64,000 nt of DNA from an uncultured Microbulbifer sp. (GTDB taxonomy: Bacteria; Pseudomonadota; Gammaproteobacteria; Pseudomonadales; Cellvibrionaceae): contig NZ_CANMKV010000015.1 in assembly GCF_947498635.1 (NCBI RefSeq), forward strand, positions 1 through 64,000. The letters are read 5' to 3'. The notes under the pieces were generated by a model. That model was not told the origin of the DNA, did not search any database, and saw only the letters and a program-made list of their open reading frames with translations. Within the stretch, counting starts at the first letter, position 1. The number at the start of each line of letters is the position of its first letter. Position numbers and translations under genes: made by a program. Positions 1 to 11,217 of this stretch are shown piece by piece.

Positions 1-55
1 AAGTCCTAGTCAGATATTGGGAGAATATACGGCTGAGGCAGCAACCTAAAGGGTG

Positions 56-355
56 ATGCACTTCAGAGTTGAATGCAAGTTGTTTATAAACGGTAACGTC
101 AAAGATTTTGATATGTGGCATAAGGTTTTTATAAAGTTCAAGCCTAGACTAAAAGAAATGGGGGTAACCGTTACTTCTATTTATCGGGAGATTGACAATC
201 ATCAGAGTTTGACTGTGGTGCATGAGTTTTTATTAAAAGAGGATGCGATAAAATATGTCAATAATGCGGAAATGAAAGAGGTCCGAAAACAAGCGGGGGT
301 ACTTGCAGCTCCAAAGATTTGGTATACAGAAATGCTGTCATCAGAAAGATGGTAG
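56..355 (+). CDS. small dimeric alpha/beta-barrel-like protein, function unknown
   Basis: Encodes about 99 residues from ATG 56; a GTG directly before it is also possible. The order is a short strand (residues 3-11), a helix containing WHKVF, a central strand pair and a C-terminal helix ending in KIWYTEML. This resembles the ferredoxin-like fold of the antibiotic-biosynthesis-monooxygenase/DUF3764 type small proteins. There is no signal peptide or membrane segment. A weak AAAGGG lies only a few bases before the start. The upstream neighbour is outside the window and downstream is decayed sequence, so there is no operon context. The fold assignment is an inference from pattern only; the catalytic role, if any, is unknown. 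Confidence 0.55.
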   Translation: MHFRVECKLFINGNVKDFDMWHKVFIKFKPRLKEMGVTVTSIYREIDNHQSLTVVHEFLLKEDAIKYVNNAEMKEVRKQAGVLAAPKIWYTEMLSSERW

Positions 356-1603
356 CTTCCGCTAGGGTGGAGAATTATCAAATAACCATGAGCGTTTGAG
401 GATCTTAGTGTGGTGGTTTAATACTTTCGAAAATTTAGCTTAGATGATAAAGCTGCTAAGCGAGATAAAATCTGAGGTAGAAAGTAAACGTCTGTGTTTC
501 GAGGTTGAGCTCAAGAAAGAAGTGGTGTTCGACTAAATTTCGGTGAGTACACCGAGTTAGTTCAGTTTCGGCGAGGAGTTAAACAGCTGAGGATGGAGAA
601 GGAAATCCTAAAAAAGGTTGGCGCCTTGTTTGGAAAAGAAGTGAAGTAAGCTATAGATTAATTAATATTTAGGAATACAGGTTTTCTATCATAGTATTCT
701 ACTGGTTAATGCATTCAGAAAAAGTAATTATTACGATTGGTTCTGCCGCAGTAATGGCTCTGCGGAGGGTTGAGTATTAATATTTTAAGGTTTTATTTGC
801 GTAATCCTGACAAGGCCTTGGTGGTTTTCAGTTGATGAGTTTTCTGTATGTAGAAGACCTTAATGTTGGATGATGTCGAGCTCTCAAAACAATGAAAATC
901 TTTGTTTGGTTGTAATATGCGAAAAATATTTCAGCCTGAGGATTAACTGTAAGCTTCAGTTGCCAGTCCGAGGAAATGTTTTAAAATGGAATTTTTTACT
1001 GGCTGCTAAAGCCAAGTTTGGACTGCCGATATTTAGTACATTTGGAATTTACAATGCCGGTTATACCTGGCGGTGCGTATCGACCTCTACTCGTGCCGGC
1101 TTGTCGGATCGAGTTTGGACCGCCTGATGGAAATCGCACAGGTGATGCGTTTATTGAGACAGCCATCAATTTACGTGCGCTAACAAAAGAACATATACAT
1201 CATTCTGATCGGCATGGCCTGTCAGCCATACTTGGCAAGCACTCTTAAATCAGAGAGGGAAGGTGTGCTCAATGATACGAAAGGGAAAGCTCACTCACTG
1301 AGTATTTTCTAGTTACCAAAACGGGAGTGGTTTATCGGAACTGTTTATCCAGCAGGTGAAGATGCTTTAGCGAATGTAAGGACTTTACAGCTCACTTCGA
1401 GGCCATGCGATGCTGGGGTAGCAGCACTCATGAAATTTTAGAAATAAGCTTTATTGGGTATTCGAATGGACTGGATGGCAATAGCTTTAAGGTCATATTT
1501 TCTTTTAGCTTATAGTCTAAACGGTGAGTTTCTTTGGTAATGACCTAGCTGTGATTTTCTAGTGCTCATTTCTAGTATTGATTGATTGTTATTTTAGGAT
1601 GAG
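356..1603. other. 1.25 kb gene-poor, decayed intergenic stretch
   Basis: No convincing gene was found. The stretch is AT-rich with frequent stops in all frames. It contains one recognisable relic, the IS3 OrfA tail at 512-649. Short open frames at 870-1127 and 1018-1248 overlap each other, lack ribosome binding sites and show no family motif. The C-terminal Mur-ligase domain missing from the adjacent CapA-Mur gene was sought on the minus strand just below position 1604 and not found. Confidence 0.5.
512..649 (+). pseudogene. IS3-family transposase OrfA C-terminal remnant
   Basis: The frame ending at TAA 647-649 encodes a peptide containing ELVQFRRGVKQLRMEKEILK followed by KVGALFGKE. This matches the charged leucine-zipper tail of IS3-family OrfA proteins, typically ELRxLRxExxxLRxExEILKKAxAFFAKE. 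The frame opens just after a TGA at 506-508. No helix-turn-helix half, no OrfB (rve integrase core) and no terminal inverted repeats are visible around it. It is therefore a fossil of an insertion sequence. The family identification rests on one motif of about 30 residues. Confidence 0.6.
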
Positions 1604-4600
1604 TTAGGTGTTGTAGGTGGCCTGATTCAGACTGATTTCTCCCAAGCGCCTAGCCGCTTCATCTATATTTCCATTCAGTGCATAGACTACAGCAATTGCA
1701 GAAACCGCATTGTGTAACATGCTGATACTTGGTGCTGGTATCCTTATCATTATTTTCCGATTTGACAATTTTAATGAAACTTGACTCCCAAATTCATCCG
1801 TATGTATTTTGGTTATACGAATTTCAGCTTGTGGGCTTTCACCAAAGCGGATGACCCTTCTAGCATACTTTTTTGCCTCTTTTAAAACATAATCAAAGCA
1901 GTGAAGGTGTTCTCCCACAATGGCAATGGCAGATCCCGACAGTCCATTATAAATGCGAGACTTACACTTGGCCGTATCTTCGATACTTTTTTCCATTTGA
2001 CTGGTCTGAGAAATGTCGATATCGGTAATCAGAGAGATTGTTGGTTTTATACGGTGTGTAATGGGGTTCGATTTTATACGGAGAGCACTTTGCGCGATTT
2101 CAATGATAGCAATTTCATGATCCTTGTTAAGGTTGGCTAATATAGAAGTGGCGTTAACACGAGAATTGTAATTTTTAGGACTGGTGAGTACTTTTTCCCT
2201 GGGGTCAAGCATTTCGCCTATCATCTTTAATGTAGCGGATTTCCCCGCTGTACCGGTTATAGCGATTACTTCACCGTCAAAACGCTCTCTAGCTGCGAAA
2301 CCTAACTCCATAATGGCTTTGATGGGGTCATCAACCTTCAATACAGGCAGATTTTTTGGGAGTCCTTCGACAGGGCGGGAGACTATTACGCCAGCAAGTT
2401 GGTGGGCAAAGGTAGGTACCTCTTTATGGGAATCCCAAAATTTTGCCGAAACATTTTCGCTCCGTTCATGATGGGAGCGATCCAGGTTTGTATGGGCTGC
2501 AAAGAGAATCGGCCCTGACGATTGCTCTATAAAACGACTATCAGAAATCACATTGCGGACAAACCAATTATTGGGTGGTGGTACAAGCCAAGTACCACCA
2601 GTAATATCTGTTAGTTGTGTCGCATTCCAGGTTTGTCCCGGCGGATGATGATAAATGCTGGAAGGGAATACTGTTCTGTATTCTGGAATCCTACGATTTT
2701 GGCGTTTTTTATACGTCGAAAAATCCTGCCGAGTTATCATTCCTATAACTGGAATTGGCTTGATTTGGGTTTGGTTGGAGATTAGGCCAATGTGCAATTG
2801 TAGATCGGTTTCAATGAGGTCCTGACTAGCGGGGGCTCTGAGCCCATAGAGGTCACGATAGATAATGCCAGGATTCCATTCACTAGTAGGTAGCTGCCAG
2901 TCACAGGGATCATGATCCATGAACCTCCCCCAAGTTGGCATCGAAGTCGGAGTGTCCGGTATTGCTTGAAAATCCAATCTAAAATCTTCATGAACTTTAT
3001 TTTCAGCAGACCAGAAAGACTCGACCCACAGTGTCTGACGAGATTTGAGTTCTCGAGGATAAAATCGAACACCCAGTAACACAAGGGGGCCAATTTTTAG
3101 TGGTGCGATACGAGCATCGGCGGGCACACTTGCTACCTGCCACTGTGGCTTTGGCGGACGTTTAGCCAGTATCCTATCTTGTTGGTGGGTTGTTGGACTT
3201 AAAGTGGGAAGTTTTTCTGTTGTGCGTTCAGGAGGTGTGAGCCTTAGCGTAGCGCTACCATCCCTGTGTAAATGAAGCCTTGTCCCCAAAGATAAGCAGA
3301 TATTGGAAAATTTTTCACTGAGTTCTCCAGCGACTCTGCCACTTAGTTGCCGGCTAAAGCCGAATCCTACTCCAACGGGCACAAAGGTGATTTGTTCAAT
3401 CCCGCTTGTACTGAGTTGTAAACGAAAAATACCACTGTCTGCCAGGCTGTTGCGCACGGCATCGAAAAGCAGGTCTCCAGCATCGTGAATTATGGGTCGC
3501 TCGCGGTAAATTTCTATGCCTTGTAGATTGTGGGTGCTTGAGCCGAGAACGCCATCAGCGCCGGCCTCAATGATTCGGTGAGCAACGGCGATCTGCTTAG
3601 AACTGGGATAGAGTTCCCGGTTGGCTTCCCAGTGTACAGCTACCAATATGACATGAGCTTTCTTTCGTGCCGCTGCAATTCGGGGTTTCAGTGTATCGAT
3701 CCAGAGATCCGGTATCGACAGGGGAAGGTACGCACACCCGGCATTGGTGGGGCCGGCAGCAAAGCGAGGTTGGCTGGCATCTAGGGAAAAGATAGCCACA
3801 TTGATGTTTCCGGCAGGTCGGATAATGGGAGTAAGTGCTTCTTCAAAGGTTTCCCCAGAACCTGTATAGCCGATTCCTGTCGTGTTAAGCCAAAACTCCT
3901 GCTCCAGCAGAGCGGTTGCTCCATAATCACCACAATGATTATTGGCGGTGGTAACGATATCGACACCGGCGTTAAAAAGTACAGATAACATCTCTGGTCT
4001 AGCGCGGTAATAACTGGGTGATGCTTCCCCCTTTGGGATTCCTTGCTCGCCATCTGTTGCAACTACACACTCCAGGTTGACAACACTGAGGTCGGCATTA
4101 TTTAGCGCTGGGATTTCTCCCAAGACCTTTTTTATTCCCAGTTGTGCTGTGCGGTAATGTTGTCGGCGACCAAGATTAACACCGCCACCCCAAGCGAGAA
4201 CCGATTTAATCTGCAAATCTTTGGAGGTTACGGTTTTATCGCCAGGATCTTCATCCACGTGGTAGGGTAGTTTCAATACAATCTGTTGCCCTTTCGCCTT
4301 GTTTGTGACTAGATATTCCCTGTAAGCGATCAATCCTGAAAGGTAGTGTTCGACGTCATCTATACGAATTCTAAAAGCGAGGTGCCGAATAAAAAAACTT
4401 CCCAGAATCTTTGCCGGATTTTTGAAGAACATGGCAAATTCTGGCCAGAAATAACCATTAAAAAGGTAGTTGGCCCGCTTATGCAGAGCACGATAGAAGT
4501 GCTCAAGATCAATTTGATCCAGTAGATACTGGAATTTCCCTTGCGAATGGATTTTCGAGATGAGTTTCTCCGCGGCCATCATTAATTGGAGTAGTGTGGG

Positions 4601-5944
4601 AAATGTAACGATGTTTCTTTCCACAAAATTTAGGTGGTTTGCAAAATTTCGAATACCAAACTGATAATATTTTTCTTCTGGGCGATAGATAGTGAGTTCG
4701 TTCACAGAGTGGCTGAGCCAATAGTCGTGGGCACGCCAGTGCTCGGACACAATAAAGTACTCGAAAGCTGTTTCGACTATTGCTAACCAGCGCGGATTTT
4801 TGTTCCAGCCATAAAGGCGTATAAGCGCGAAAGCGGCCTCACCGTCGTGGCAGAGGATACGGCGTTGCACTTTCTTGTTGAGCGATGGGTATTCGAGTAC
4901 ATGGCAAAATTGTCCGCTATCCGGGTTTTGCATATACTCTATGCCTCTGCCTAGCTGCTCTGTGAGTTCTGTATAAGTTCTGCTCTGCACAACCTCTGAA
5001 TACTTAACCAAAGCCAATAGGCTCATTGCATTGCTGCCAAGTTTGATTTCGTTACTTGACTCCACTAAAAATGCAGCAGTTTCACCGGATTCGAGTGTTG
5101 CGATCTTGATTGATTTTTTCGCTAGGTATTTCAGTGTTTGCTGAATAGCTTTGAGTAGATCGGGGTCTTTACTGACTTCCCAGGCCTCTATCATGGAGTA
5201 GGTGCTACTGGCGTGATGAAGGTTATTGTAAGTTTCAATTTCCCGGTCAAAGCAGCTATGCCAGCCATATTGAAAACGGCCATTGGATTTAACCTGCTTA
5301 GCCAGATAACGACTGCTGCTTAGTATTAGCCTGGTTATCTGTGTGCTATCGCTTTCTTTAATCGCCCGACGACCTGCATCCAGACCCGACGGGTAAAGGT
5401 GAATAGGATCCTGCGCATTTTCACAGAAAATACCCTCTGTGGAGAGGATTACAATATTTTTGTCTTCGGGAAAATCCAGCTTTACTTGGGGGCCAAATCG
5501 GATTTGGCTATAAGATGTAAAGTTCTTTTCGTTGAGGATGGCATGGTCTATACGATTACCACCGTCGAGCATGGCGTTGCCGTTAAGCTCTTGCTCCAGA
5601 AATGCAATTTTACAATCTAAATCAAGCGCTAAACCGTAGCGGAAGTAACCTCGTTTGGTGTTGGCAAGTATTTCATGAAACCCGGCGAGGGTCGTGGCAC
5701 TTTTGCTGGTGACCCAGTCTACCCGTAACCAGCAGGGCTCGATTTTAGAGCGCTGAGCGGCCTCGTACGCACTGACAGAGAGAGCCTGCCAGGCTTTGGG
5801 GAAATCCGCAGAGTTAGTGTGTCGCACAGTAGCGCGTTGTTTGGCATCACTAATGGAAAAAAAAAGCGTATATGGCGGGCATATAGTGCTTAAAGCCCGC
5901 TCTACCAGAGGGCGTGCCCGCTTAAGCATGCTGGATAGGGACAT
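1604..5944 (-). CDS. CapA-Mur ligase fusion protein (poly-gamma-glutamate-type polymer synthesis?)
   Basis: A 1446-residue protein with three parts. Residues 1 to about 560 are a region without a clear family; its second half is helical and resembles an alpha/alpha toroid (repeated aromatic and SLLAL segments). Residues about 580-850 carry CapA/PGA_cap motifs: GGGVNLG, VNLECVV, TANNHCGDYG, VHWEANRE, and STHNLQGIEIY followed by LLFDA. Residues about 1070-1446 carry a MurF-like N-domain (ISDSR, ILFAA) and a Mur central domain with the ATP loop ITGTAGKS near residue 1230 and NYNSRVN. The protein stops at NQATYNT, where the third Mur domain should begin. In CapA/CapB (PgsA/PgsB) systems these two activities make and attach poly-gamma-glutamate; here both are on one chain. 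There is no obvious signal peptide. No other capsule genes flank it, so the substrate is unknown. Confidence 0.75.
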   Translation of the reverse strand: MSLSSMLKRARPLVERALSTICPPYTLFFSISDAKQRATVRHTNSADFPKAWQALSVSAYEAAQRSKIEPCWLRVDWVTSKSATTLAGFHEILANTKRGYFRYGLALDLDCKIAFLEQELNGNAMLDGGNRIDHAILNEKNFTSYSQIRFGPQVKLDFPEDKNIVILSTEGIFCENAQDPIHLYPSGLDAGRRAIKESDSTQITRLILSSSRYLAKQVKSNGRFQYGWHSCFDREIETYNNLHHASSTYSMIEAWEVSKDPDLLKAIQQTLKYLAKKSIKIATLESGETAAFLVESSNEIKLGSNAMSLLALVKYSEVVQSRTYTELTEQLGRGIEYMQNPDSGQFCHVLEYPSLNKKVQRRILCHDGEAAFALIRLYGWNKNPRWLAIVETAFEYFIVSEHWRAHDYWLSHSVNELTIYRPEEKYYQFGIRNFANHLNFVERNIVTFPTLLQLMMAAEKLISKIHSQGKFQYLLDQIDLEHFYRALHKRANYLFNGYFWPEFAMFFKNPAKILGSFFIRHLAFRIRIDDVEHYLSGLIAYREYLVTNKAKGQQIVLKLPYHVDEDPGDKTVTSKDLQIKSVLAWGGGVNLGRRQHYRTAQLGIKKVLGEIPALNNADLSVVNLECVVATDGEQGIPKGEASPSYYRARPEMLSVLFNAGVDIVTTANNHCGDYGATALLEQEFWLNTTGIGYTGSGETFEEALTPIIRPAGNINVAIFSLDASQPRFAAGPTNAGCAYLPLSIPDLWIDTLKPRIAAARKKAHVILVAVHWEANRELYPSSKQIAVAHRIIEAGADGVLGSSTHNLQGIEIYRERPIIHDAGDLLFDAVRNSLADSGIFRLQLSTSGIEQITFVPVGVGFGFSRQLSGRVAGELSEKFSNICLSLGTRLHLHRDGSATLRLTPPERTTEKLPTLSPTTHQQDRILAKRPPKPQWQVASVPADARIAPLKIGPLVLLGVRFYPRELKSRQTLWVESFWSAENKVHEDFRLDFQAIPDTPTSMPTWGRFMDHDPCDWQLPTSEWNPGIIYRDLYGLRAPASQDLIETDLQLHIGLISNQTQIKPIPVIGMITRQDFSTYKKRQNRRIPEYRTVFPSSIYHHPPGQTWNATQLTDITGGTWLVPPPNNWFVRNVISDSRFIEQSSGPILFAAHTNLDRSHHERSENVSAKFWDSHKEVPTFAHQLAGVIVSRPVEGLPKNLPVLKVDDPIKAIMELGFAARERFDGEVIAITGTAGKSATLKMIGEMLDPREKVLTSPKNYNSRVNATSILANLNKDHEIAIIEIAQSALRIKSNPITHRIKPTISLITDIDISQTSQMEKSIEDTAKCKSRIYNGLSGSAIAIVGEHLHCFDYVLKEAKKYARRVIRFGESPQAEIRITKIHTDEFGSQVSLKLSNRKIMIRIPAPSISMLHNAVSAIAVVYALNGNIDEAARRLGEISLNQATYNT

Positions 5945-6519
5945 GTCGCTGTGGTTCTCTCTGGGTGTCTAAGTTGGCAGAATTTTCAGTATTTATTTTT
6001 TTGATAACTACAGGAGGACTTTCCTGCTGGAGTATAGACTTGCGTACGGATCCTGCTGGCAAAGGATAAAATACAGAGTGTGAAATTTTTTTAATAAAAC
6101 TATCAATGAAAAAGTGCAATTGGGTTTTCAAAACTTATCCACTTGGATAGTATTGGAAATACTGCATTGACGAATGAAAGACGCGCAAACTCTCAAAGAT
6201 TCTCTCAGTAAATCCCAGGGCGCTATTGAGGGGTTAGTCCCAGGTTGAGTGATTTTGTAGGCTAAAGGTCTGCCAGTCCCAAAAACCCGAAAGGCGATCC
6301 TTTCGGGTTTTTTGTCTGAACATGGTTAACCAATCCATTTAATGTTGGTCTTCCCGGTTGATTATCCTATCGGCGATTAAAGTGGCGCACTTACTTTGGG
6401 ATTGTGCGTGGGATAGATCCTCCCTGGAGATTGCAGCGTTTTCATTGTCTGGCGCAGAGTTCAAATAGCCTTATTGGCCGTTTGAGAACAAGGAAGAGAA
6501 AGTTGTGGAGTAATGGAAG
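5945..6519. other. intergenic region with orphan terminator and 24-codon open frame
   Basis: This gap separates the divergent CapA-Mur and MFS genes. It holds a strong intrinsic terminator at 6281-6313 that follows no annotated gene. A 24-codon frame runs from ATG 6174 to TGA 6246-6248, giving a peptide starting MKDAQTLKDSLSKSQGAIEG. It has no clear Shine-Dalgarno sequence. No tRNA or known riboswitch was recognised. The transcribed unit ending at the terminator may be a small RNA or a micro-ORF, but nothing here proves expression. Confidence 0.4.
6281..6313 (+). terminator. intrinsic terminator without an obvious upstream gene
   Basis: An inverted repeat AACCCGAAAGG / CCTTTCGGGTT with a four-base loop (CGAT) is followed by a run of T and preceded by a run of A. 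It could therefore work on either strand. The nearest plus-strand gene ends almost 6 kb upstream, and no minus-strand gene reads into it from the right. Confidence 0.8.
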
Positions 6520-7788
6520 ATGAGATGGCGTTGGTGGCAGAGGCTCAGGAGTTTTCCTCCTCTGGTCTGGATCGTTTTAATTGGCAGTTTTTTTAGCCGT
6601 GGCACCTACTTTATGGTTTGGCCTTTTCTGGCCATTCTTTTATTTAAAAAATTTGAGTTGGGCACCGCGGAGATTGGGCTGATTCTCAGCGCATCGGCAA
6701 TTGGCGCGGCCCTTCTGGGTTTCTTTGTGGGCGCTTTGTCAGACCGCTATGGTCGCCGCAACATCCTGTTGCTGGGTTCGGCGATTAACTTGTTTTCTTT
6801 TGCGCTGTTAGCAATAAGCCAAACATTACCGGGATTTATTCTGGCAATGACGCTCTGTTCCATTGGTCGAGCGGTTTGGGAGCCGCCGGCTAGTGCGTTG
6901 ATTGGTGATGTGATCGATAACCAGGCAAACCGCGAGTTGGCCCTACAATTACGCTATTTTCTGATTAATGCGGGGGCGGCACTGGGGCCTATTGTCGGTG
7001 TTTGGGCGGGGCTCAGTGCGCAGCAGTCTACCTTTGGCTTAACCTCGCTCAGTTATCTGCTATTGGCACTGGCCTTTGTTTGGGGTTTTGCGAAAACAGA
7101 GGCGGGTCTGCGGGTAAAGGCTAGGGAAGATGGCACTGTGGCCCTGAGTAATACCTTGTCGGTATTGCGCAAGGACCATGTGTTTATGGTAGTGATTGTC
7201 GCCAATATCCTTACGATGTTTATCTATGCCCATATGGACTCCAGCTTGGTGCAGTATCTGACTCGATCAGGGGCGCCGCGACTGATTGAATTAATTTCCA
7301 GCATGATCTTTGTCAATGCAATAACCATTGTACTGTTGCAATTTCCGCTAATGCAGTTAATGCGTAAACTGGAGATTAGAGAGCGAATTATGATTGGGCT
7401 GGTAATATTGGCCGCCGCACAAGTGTGGTTTGCCCTAAATCCGATGTACTGGTTTTGGGGTTGGATGGGAGCGACTTTTGTCCTCAGCCTGGCGGAGGCG
7501 ATTCTCTTTCCTACCATGAGCGTGCAGATTGACCGCCTGGCGCCTGAGCATTTGCGAGGTACTTATTTTGGCGCCTCTTCCTTCTATGCATTGGGGTGGG
7601 CCCTGGCACCCCTGGCGGGTGGCTTGATTCTGGAGTCCTGGGATGGGCCAGTGCTCTACTGGTGCCTGCTGGTACTTTGTGGGGTGGTATTCGTTCTTTA
7701 TCGTACTACGGCTTACCTATCCCGCCCGCAGTGGCCCGATTTAAAGGGCGAGGCGTTTGCACCGGAGAGAGATGCCAAAGTTACTTAA
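6520..7788 (+). CDS. MFS transporter, drug-efflux type (MdtH-like)
   Basis: A 422-residue inner-membrane protein with about twelve hydrophobic segments. The major-facilitator signature after TM2 reads GALSDRYGRRNILL (about residues 76-89), matching GxLxDRxGRR. The helix containing RAVWEPPASALIGD resembles the TM4-5 region of MdtH/MdtG-type proton-coupled multidrug exporters. ATG 6520 has GGAG about ten bases upstream. The gene stands alone, between the orphan terminator and the convergent fadH. The substrate cannot be predicted from sequence; the family call is firm. Confidence 0.85.
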   Translation: MRWRWWQRLRSFPPLVWIVLIGSFFSRGTYFMVWPFLAILLFKKFELGTAEIGLILSASAIGAALLGFFVGALSDRYGRRNILLLGSAINLFSFALLAISQTLPGFILAMTLCSIGRAVWEPPASALIGDVIDNQANRELALQLRYFLINAGAALGPIVGVWAGLSAQQSTFGLTSLSYLLLALAFVWGFAKTEAGLRVKAREDGTVALSNTLSVLRKDHVFMVVIVANILTMFIYAHMDSSLVQYLTRSGAPRLIELISSMIFVNAITIVLLQFPLMQLMRKLEIRERIMIGLVILAAAQVWFALNPMYWFWGWMGATFVLSLAEAILFPTMSVQIDRLAPEHLRGTYFGASSFYALGWALAPLAGGLILESWDGPVLYWCLLVLCGVVFVLYRTTAYLSRPQWPDLKGEAFAPERDAKVT

Positions 7789-7850
7789 TGGTTAAAATTG
7801 ACGAATGCAGTGATGTTATACGAATGTATAAAATGAAAAGGGTCTATGGG

Positions 7851-7896
7851 AAAAAAAAACGGGAAGCTTAGCGAGCTGTAAGCTGAAGCTTCCCGT
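7851..7896 (-). terminator. intrinsic terminator of fadH
   Basis: The stem ACGGGAAGCTT / AAGCTTCCCGT spans 7859-7869 and 7886-7896. Read on the minus strand it is followed by nine T residues. It lies about 50 bases beyond the fadH stop codon and between convergent genes. Confidence 0.85.
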
Positions 7897-7947
7897 TCTA
7901 GCCGACCCAAATAAGATCCTCTAACAAGAGTATTGTCAGGGGATTTT

Positions 7948-10008
<2,061 letters not shown>

Positions 10009-10038
10009 TTAGGGTTCGTCTTTATCTGCAAAGAGCTA

Positions 10039-10058
10039 ATATGCAAAGAGTTGCATAT
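10039..10058. promoter_or_regulatory. putative operator upstream of fadH
   Basis: The sequence ATATGCAA-AGAG-TTGCATAT is a perfect 8-bp inverted repeat with a four-base spacer, 55-74 bases before the fadH start. Its TTGCATAT half also occurs at 11137-11144, in the gap between the LysR gene and the acyl-CoA operon. Binding by that LysR protein is an inference. Confidence 0.55.
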
Positions 10059-10212
10059 CGTTACCCGCCAGGATAACAAGAGCCCCTGGCGTGAAACAGT
10101 GACCTTTCCGGTCGAATTCAGTGATCATTTCCCGAGGGTTTATTAACCTACTTGCGTCCCATTCTCATTTGGCGGAACTGCCTGTTTTTAAAGGACTTTC
10201 TGCGCTGTTTAT

Positions 10213-11121
10213 TTATGCCGCGAGTACCGCCAGGAGCTGCTCCCGCAGCCAGTGGTTCGCGGGGTCATCGTGTTGGTTTTTGTGCCACAGCAGATGCCAG
10301 TCCATCAGTGGGATTTGAAAGGGCAACTCGAATAATCGCGCCGAATACTGACCGGCCAGACTGGCCGGCACCGTTAAGGCCAAGTCGGTGCGCAAGACTA
10401 CTAAGGGCGCTACCCGATAGTGCTGTACACGCAACTTGATATTGCGCCGCCGGCCGAGCTTATTCAGCGCAATATCTGCCAGGCCGGGGCCAGTGCGCCT
10501 GCTGGAGACGTGAATGTGTTCCAGTTGCAGGTATTGCTCCAGGGTCAGGCTCGATTCACTGGCCAGGGGATGCTCGTTGCGCAACATGCAGAGGTAGCGG
10601 TCCTGGTGTAGCCGCTGCTGTTGCAGCTGGGGTGCGGTAACCAGGGGGATATCCAGGGCAAAATCCAAAGTATTGGCTGCCAATTCCCTGGTCAACTGGT
10701 CCCTGGGTACATGAAATGACTCTACTGTCACTCCGGGCGCTTCTTTTTCCAGGCGCTCCAGCAGGCGCGGTAGTAACAGGGTTTCTGCCATATCGTTCAT
10801 GGACAGGCGCAATGTCTTGCGCGCCAGGGCGGGTTTGAATTGTCGGTATTCGTTCAGGCTGGTACCCAGCAGGGAAAGGGCCTGTTGCACCCTGGGCATA
10901 ATGGATTCCGTCAGGGGGGTGGGGGTCATTCCGGAAGGACCGCGAATAAATAGCGGGTCATCCAGAGTGCGACGCAGACGTGCCAGGGCGTTGCTTACCG
11001 CCGGTTGGGTGATATGCAGTTGTTCGGCGGCCCGGGTGAGATTGCGCGCGTTGTAAATGGCCTCCAGAACCATAAACAGATTCATATCCATTTTTTGCAG
11101 CTGCATAGATATCTCAGTCAT
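10213..11121 (-). CDS. LysR-family transcriptional regulator
   Basis: A 302-residue protein. Residues about 10-70 form the LysR winged helix-turn-helix (LTRAAEQLHITQPAVSNALA, then RRTLDDPLF), followed by a periplasmic-binding-like effector domain. The motif after the DNA-binding domain (TPTPLTESI) is typical of the NodD/PnbR-like branch. It is divergent from the histidine phosphatase/acyl-CoA dehydrogenase operon, with 96 bases between them, which usually means it regulates that operon and itself. A half-site shared with the fadH promoter suggests a wider acyl-CoA regulon. Start choice: M1 or M6 (position 11106) are both possible. The effector is unknown. Confidence 0.9.
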   Translation of the reverse strand: MTEISMQLQKMDMNLFMVLEAIYNARNLTRAAEQLHITQPAVSNALARLRRTLDDPLFIRGPSGMTPTPLTESIMPRVQQALSLLGTSLNEYRQFKPALARKTLRLSMNDMAETLLLPRLLERLEKEAPGVTVESFHVPRDQLTRELAANTLDFALDIPLVTAPQLQQQRLHQDRYLCMLRNEHPLASESSLTLEQYLQLEHIHVSSRRTGPGLADIALNKLGRRRNIKLRVQHYRVAPLVVLRTDLALTVPASLAGQYSARLFELPFQIPLMDWHLLWHKNQHDDPANHWLREQLLAVLAA

Positions 11122-11135
11122 AACCTATGTGAATG

Positions 11136-11153
11136 ATTGCATATTCGCACAAT
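11136..11153. promoter_or_regulatory. putative LysR operator between divergent genes
   Basis: ATTGCATATTCGCACAAT has ATTG/CAAT ends and contains TTGCATAT, the half-site of the inverted repeat upstream of fadH. It lies 15-32 bases before the LysR start and 65-82 bases before the operon start, a normal place for a LysR autoregulatory site. Confidence 0.45.
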
Positions 11154-11217
11154 AAACTTTGATGATTCAATCGTGAGGGCTAGGGTTGGGGGAACTATAA
11201 AAAAAGAGGAGTGCGCT

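Noticed and set aside
870-1248. overlapping 85- and 76-codon frames
   Set aside because: They overlap in different frames, lack ribosome binding sites and show no recognisable family.
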